Made by a program: the position numbers and the translations under genes. From Septoria linicola (taxonomy: Eukaryota > Ascomycota > Dothideomycetes > Mycosphaerellales > Mycosphaerellaceae), in assembly GCA_024114885.1 (NCBI GenBank), contig CP099432.1, forward strand, positions 124,001 through 188,000: DNA of 64,000 nucleotides, given 5' to 3'. The notes beneath the pieces are model-generated. The model was not told the DNA's origin and did not search any database. It saw only the letters and a list, made by a program, of their open reading frames with translations. Positions 59,506-64,000 of this stretch are shown in pieces; positions within the stretch are counted from its first letter, which is position 1; the number at the start of each line of letters is the position of its first letter.

Positions 59506-60086
59506 GTAAGTAGAAGTAGATCTTTCTAGCGCCCTCGCTACTAGTAATATTATCGTTAGATCGTACGAGTTTAGACTTACTAATAGCCTTCTCGATTATA
59601 ACTAAGTCTACTAGGCGAGTATAACCGTTATAGAGTAGTTTAATAGCCTCGACTTAGAGGTACTAACTAATTATAGTACGTTACTACTATATAGCGTAAG
59701 GAGTACGAGTAGTTCTAGTAGCTTATATTAATATATCTAATCGAGATTACTATAGTATATCGTAGCTACCTTCTCTATCTACGTCGCTCTAACTAACCTA
59801 TACTATATAGATATTCTTTTTAACTATAAATAGAACGCTAAAGTTCTTAGTATAGATAACGCCTATAGTATAAATACGTCTAACTTACTAGAATATCGTA
59901 TATCTCGCGATATACTTCTAGAGGTAATATAGTATATAGAGGCGTATACTCTTAAGAATAGATATTATATTAATCTCTAAGATTAGGTTATCTTCTCCTA
60001 CTAGAATCCTATAACCTTTCTAGAGCTAGTGTTTATAAGCTCGATAGAGAAATTTTAGTAGTTTACTACTTTCGAGCTAGTAGTAT
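59506..60086 (+). pseudogene. unknown coding-like remnant between copies C and H
   Basis: This 581-bp segment matches neither Gypsy family. On the plus strand, in the frame of the codon at 59762, it reads as plausible protein (for example VATFSIYVALTNLYYIDILF and KFQQFTTFELVVLV) with only RIP-type stops up to the copy H LTR. It may be the tail of another element or a captured and RIP-mutated host gene. I do not recognise it. Confidence 0.45.
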
Positions 60087-60365
60087 TAGTAAGGCAAAGG
60101 CCTACCTATATACTATGCTTAGTAGTTTTAGTATAAAAGCAAGGTAGTAGCTCGTTTCTAAGACAGGAATGTTTACTCTACTTGATTAATTCAATGTCCT
60201 ACGGTCCTAGTATAGGCTCTTAGTCTTAGGACTACTAGTTTGAGCTCGTTACTACTAGTTAATTAACGTATTACAAGACTATTACTCTCCGAACAGGTCT
60301 TGTTCTATAGCGACCGCTCTTATACCTGCCTAGGGAGTTAGTATTAGAGTAGTTGTTATCTATTA
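60087..60365 (+). repeat. Gypsy-2 5' LTR, copy H (279 bp)
   Basis: Ends and length match the other five copies. The preceding four bases are GTAT. Confidence 0.93.
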
Positions 60366-61078
60366 ATAGAGCCGAAGGTAGGGCTATCTCTTCTCTCTTA
60401 TACTAGAACTAGAAGCGTAGAGGGTAGATAGTAGCCTTAAAGCGAGAACTAATATACTATAAACATTAATAAGAGGCCTAAAGGAGCCTACGTAAGAGGC
60501 GACTTAAAGGGCTATAACAATATAGAAGCCTCTAGAATATAGATATCGCTTTAACCTAGAAAAGTTATAAACCTCTAGTACCTCTTAGTATAGATCTATT
60601 CGGTAATTACTATATAGATAGTAAGGCGACTTACTATATCGGAGATTTACTTAGGGTCTCTATGCCTATAATAGTCTTCGATTAGACCCTAGTTTAGCGT
60701 AAAAACGCTCTCGTTCGGATAGCGTAGAGGCTATAGGATAGGCCGGACCCGTCTAGGTAATCTCGTATCCTCTAGTATACAGATCGCTTAGAATAAGCCC
60801 TAGTACGGCGTTAGACGCTAATCGTTTAGCTAAGGACACTAATTACGTCTAAGGCCCTAGACCCGGTATATAGTATAGGCTAACGTAATATTATACTACT
60901 ATAGTTGCTTAGCGAATTATCTAAATAAGTAAGACGGACGCGCCTAGCTATAAACGGCCGAACTATACGATACGATATACCTTCGCTTATTAGGCACAAT
61001 TAATATAGCCTCGGTATTATAAGAAAAGTTTAACGTTTACCTTTAGACAGCTAAGAAAATTTTAGACTCTTGTTTTTT

Positions 61079-61101
61079 AGTTATCGTTTTAAACGATAAC
61101 T
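61079..61101. promoter_or_regulatory. dyad site in the leader, copy H (perfect palindrome)
   Basis: AGTTATCGTTT and its exact complement AAACGATAACT flank a single T. This is the least altered leader dyad, 202 bp upstream of the gag start. Confidence 0.65.
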
Positions 61102-61303
61102 ATATTTTATTTAAAAACTTAATTAGAGAGAGTATAACATACTCTTAGAACACCTTCGAACAAGCTCTATAAGTGAATTAGTATCTATTAGCTAGCCTAA
61201 AACACTAGATAGTAGCTTATCTAACCTACTTAATAAGCAAATTCGAAGATTACTAGTAAAACTACTACCTACTTTTACTTTATTCTCTCTACTAGATAAC
61301 GAC

Positions 61304-64000
61304 ATATCTATAGAAGTGGAGGACTAAGGAGGTACTAACCTTAACTCTAATACTAATATCTTTTAAGGACCGAACTTAGGAGGTAGACTATCTATAGCGT
61401 AGTTCTAGCTACTTATAGAGACTATCTAAGTAACCTAAAGCTAGAAGGTAATTATCGCTTAGGTTCCGCTACTACCTAGCTGGACTAGAATCTCTTCTTT
61501 AATAGAGAGAACGTAACCGAGTATATTAAGCGTTTTAAAGCACTATATAGTAACTACGCTATTCTACTTATTAATAATAATAAATAGCTTTACGAGAAGT
61601 TACTTACTTAGGTTACGGTTGTCTAACGTAGACGATACTAGCGCCTTAATAGTTTCTACGACCGAGACTACGCTAAGTTCAAAGAGTCGATTATTAAGGA
61701 GTACTAAAAGTACGATAATATATATATACTCGGAAACCGCTACTATATAGAGAACCTTTATAAGGTCAACCGTAGCGAGGATAATAATCTCTTAGAGTAC
61801 TTAAGGTAGTTTATACTCTACTCTAATACTATACCTACTTCGTATATAGATAAGCGTTCTCGTACTCTTCTATTCGTACGAGGCCTTCTATTTCGTTTTA
61901 GTAAGAGACTCTAGGCCTATCTTAGGTTAGACCTTAATAATAGTAACTTAGATTATAGTAAGCTCTTAAAGACAGCCTAGCGTTAGATTAATAGTAATAA
62001 GGACTTTAAAACAGAAGTATATAACGAAGGCAGTAGAGACGTCTAGTAGTTATACGAAGTAGTAAAGAAGTCCGCTTTAAGGCTAAACTCTAAGTTCAAG
62101 GCTAGAGAAATAGTAGTCCGTAAAGGCTATAAACTAGTAAGCGTCGATAATATTACTACTAGTATATAAGACCTTATAATTACTATAATTCGTCGACTCG
62201 AAGAAGGAGGCCTATAGCTACTACGCCTATCGATAGGATAGTAGGCGAAGTCTTACGATCACGACTATCTATATATTCTAAGTCCTACTTATAGCTAGGA
62301 GATTTCGATTAATTTAGCTACGATAGATAACAGGTTAATAATCGAGGCCTATATAGCGATCGCTTTAAAGATTTTAGGTTATTAGATATATAGGCTCGAA
62401 GGCTATATAGCCGTAAACTACGAGTACCTATAGTAGTTCGAGACTAAGAGCTTAATATATAGAGATCTAAAGACTAGTATTATATACTACGAGACGCCTT
62501 ACCTAGGTACGGAAAAGATATAGTACTACTAGGACAAGGAACTACTAAAGCTGTTCGTATTAATAGGAGTATTAGAGTAGCGCTATAAGAAGATTAATCT
62601 TGAAAATATAGATCGTTTATTAACGCTAAGAGCGAGCTAGTAGAGGATAGCGAACAAGGTAGCTAGTATCGACGATCCTATTAATATTAGCTAAGTCGCT
62701 TCTATTACGTAGGAAGATTAGGACGATCTAATCGGCGCCTATATAGCCGGAGATAGTATAAAGACGAAGTAGAACCCGAACTCTTCTCGTCTAGTTAGAG
62801 GATAGCTAATAGGAGTATAGAAGCGAATTACGACCTAGGCTATAGCTATAAGAACCCGCGCTTATCGTTACTCTCGTATTAAAGAGGTTAAAGATAAAAA
62901 CTAGCCGGCTCCTTACCTTATAGATATAGAGGAGTTAGAGGATTCTTAAACTTAGAGACGTAATAACGATAAGATCGAGGATAAGTAGATATACGACTAC
63001 CTAAATAGTCTACTAGTTCTAGTCGCTCCTATATATGCTTAAAAGTAGAAGAAGGCTAAGGAGCCTTTAAAGACCAAGTATACGGACAACTACCTTCGAG
63101 CTACGTACGCTAATAATAACGCTAACGTCTTCTAGATAGATAAAATACTCGAATCTAAGGTCTAGTTAAGCTTAGTAGAGATTATTCTCTATAGCGAGCG
63201 AGCGTCGTATTCCTTATAGAGTCGTATTCTAAACGATATAGATCTATAGAAGAAGCTTAACAAGCTCTATATAAAGAAGCGTACGAATAGAGATAGTAGA
63301 GCTAAGATTAGCGTACATTCCTTACTATCCGAAGCCTTTAGTAAGGAGTAGGCGGAGGAGGAGCTAACGAAAGCTGTCTTAGCGACTAATATCAAGGCCT
63401 TTCGGGCTACTACTATAGCGATTAATATAGTAAAACCTAGGCTCGCTTCTAAGCTTTACGAGTAGACAGAAGATATCCTTCTATTATTTAATAATATCTA
63501 TTAGATTATTCTAAGTATCTACGTGCCTACAAAGTACGGCTCTCGAATAATAGCTTACGAGTCTTTAATCGACGAGAGAGCTAAGTTAATAATTATACTA
63601 ATCGAACACGTTCGAAAGCTTTAAGTCGGTATAACCTCTCTTAGTAATATTACTATAGAAGGAGTCGGAGGCAAGGTTACTTTCGTTAGGTACTACCTAG
63701 AGGTATTAATCGATACCTTTAGCGTAAGAGTTACTATACCGTTTCTAGTCTTACCTACGAACGGCCCGATCTTACTTAGCTAGCTATAGGTACGATAGGT
63801 GCGCCTAGCTTCTAAGAACTACGATAATAGCTCTTAGGAGGGCTTAATTAGTACTCTAGACGGCTATGTTATTATATTTACCGGTTTTAATAGCTATAGT
63901 AATATACGTACTATAGAACAAGTCCTAGGAAAAGCTAGAGTACTAAGGAACTAGCTCTAGTCGATAGTACGAGTTTAGTAGAGGCTCTAATACTTTTATC
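61304..64000 (+). pseudogene. gag: Gypsy-2 gag and 5' pol remnant, copy H
   Basis: Gag starts at 61304-61306 (ATA, where copy F has ATG). The capsid region is readable over about 61480-62130. The remnant continues to the window end within the region after Gag that probably holds the protease. Stops are fewer than in copy D but still frequent. Confidence 0.85.

Larger units (their letters stand above)
60087..64000 (+). mobile_element. Gypsy-2 copy H, 5' part, cut by window end
   Basis: This holds a 5' LTR, leader, gag and the start of pol, collinear with copy D to about 21690. It retains more CA and TG than copies D, E and F (for example GCAAGG, GACAGGAATG and TCAATG in its LTR). It is the least mutated Gypsy-2 copy here. 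Confidence 0.92.

Noticed and set aside
1..64000. Functional host genes, tRNA or rRNA genes
   Set aside because: No frame longer than about 73 codons is open, and no tRNA cloverleaf or rRNA stretch was recognised by eye.
1..64000. Centromere assignment
   Set aside because: RIP-mutated retrotransposons are common in fungal centromeres, but subtelomeres and accessory chromosomes look the same. Sequence alone cannot decide.

Overview
This 64 kb window contains no intact gene. It is a graveyard of long-terminal-repeat (LTR) retrotransposons, almost certainly from a filamentous ascomycete (Pezizomycotina). The dinucleotides CA and TG are nearly absent on both strands, while TA is everywhere and CG, CT and CC are retained. 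That is the pattern left by repeat-induced point mutation (RIP) acting on CpA. Gln and Trp codons have become stops, Cys and His have become Tyr, and Asp, Glu and Gly codons after T have often changed. The longest open stretches are only about 70 codons.

Two Ty3/Gypsy families (named here Gypsy-1 and Gypsy-2) make up nearly everything. Gypsy-1 is 11.28 kb with 442-bp LTRs. Gypsy-2 is 13.17 kb with 279-bp LTRs. Both have the order LTR, primer-site-like motif, gag, pol (protease, RT, RNase H, integrase), non-coding spacer, a long third ORF (ORF3) on the sense strand, polypurine tract, LTR. The two ORF3s share a motif with identical spacing, so they are probably homologous. I do not recognise their function.

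Layout: 1-9992 Gypsy-1 copy A (minus, cut by the window edge). 9993-10511 small TRIM-like element with 85-bp terminal repeats. 10512-15885 3' half of Gypsy-2 copy G (minus). 15886-16212 unknown coding remnant. 16213-38068 old Gypsy-2 copy E (minus), split by the complete Gypsy-2 copy D (plus, 17757-30921) with an ATAG target duplication, and also carrying a Gypsy-1 solo LTR (35846-36287, GTAT duplication). 38069-42670 5' part of Gypsy-2 copy F (plus). 42671-48226 truncated Gypsy-1 copy B (minus). 48227-59505 full-length Gypsy-1 copy C (minus). 59506-60086 unknown coding remnant. 60087-64000 5' part of Gypsy-2 copy H (plus, cut by the window edge).

The layout is typical of repeat-dense, silenced fungal heterochromatin (pericentromeric, subtelomeric or accessory-chromosome DNA); the sequence alone does not say which. 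No tRNA, rRNA, CRISPR array, telomere repeat or host gene was recognised. Copies A and H keep more CA/TG than B, C and F, so RIP has acted unevenly. The best candidates for something undescribed are the shared third ORF and a 23-bp dyad (AGTTATC-N9-GATAACT) placed before gag, before ORF3 and after ORF3 in Gypsy-2.
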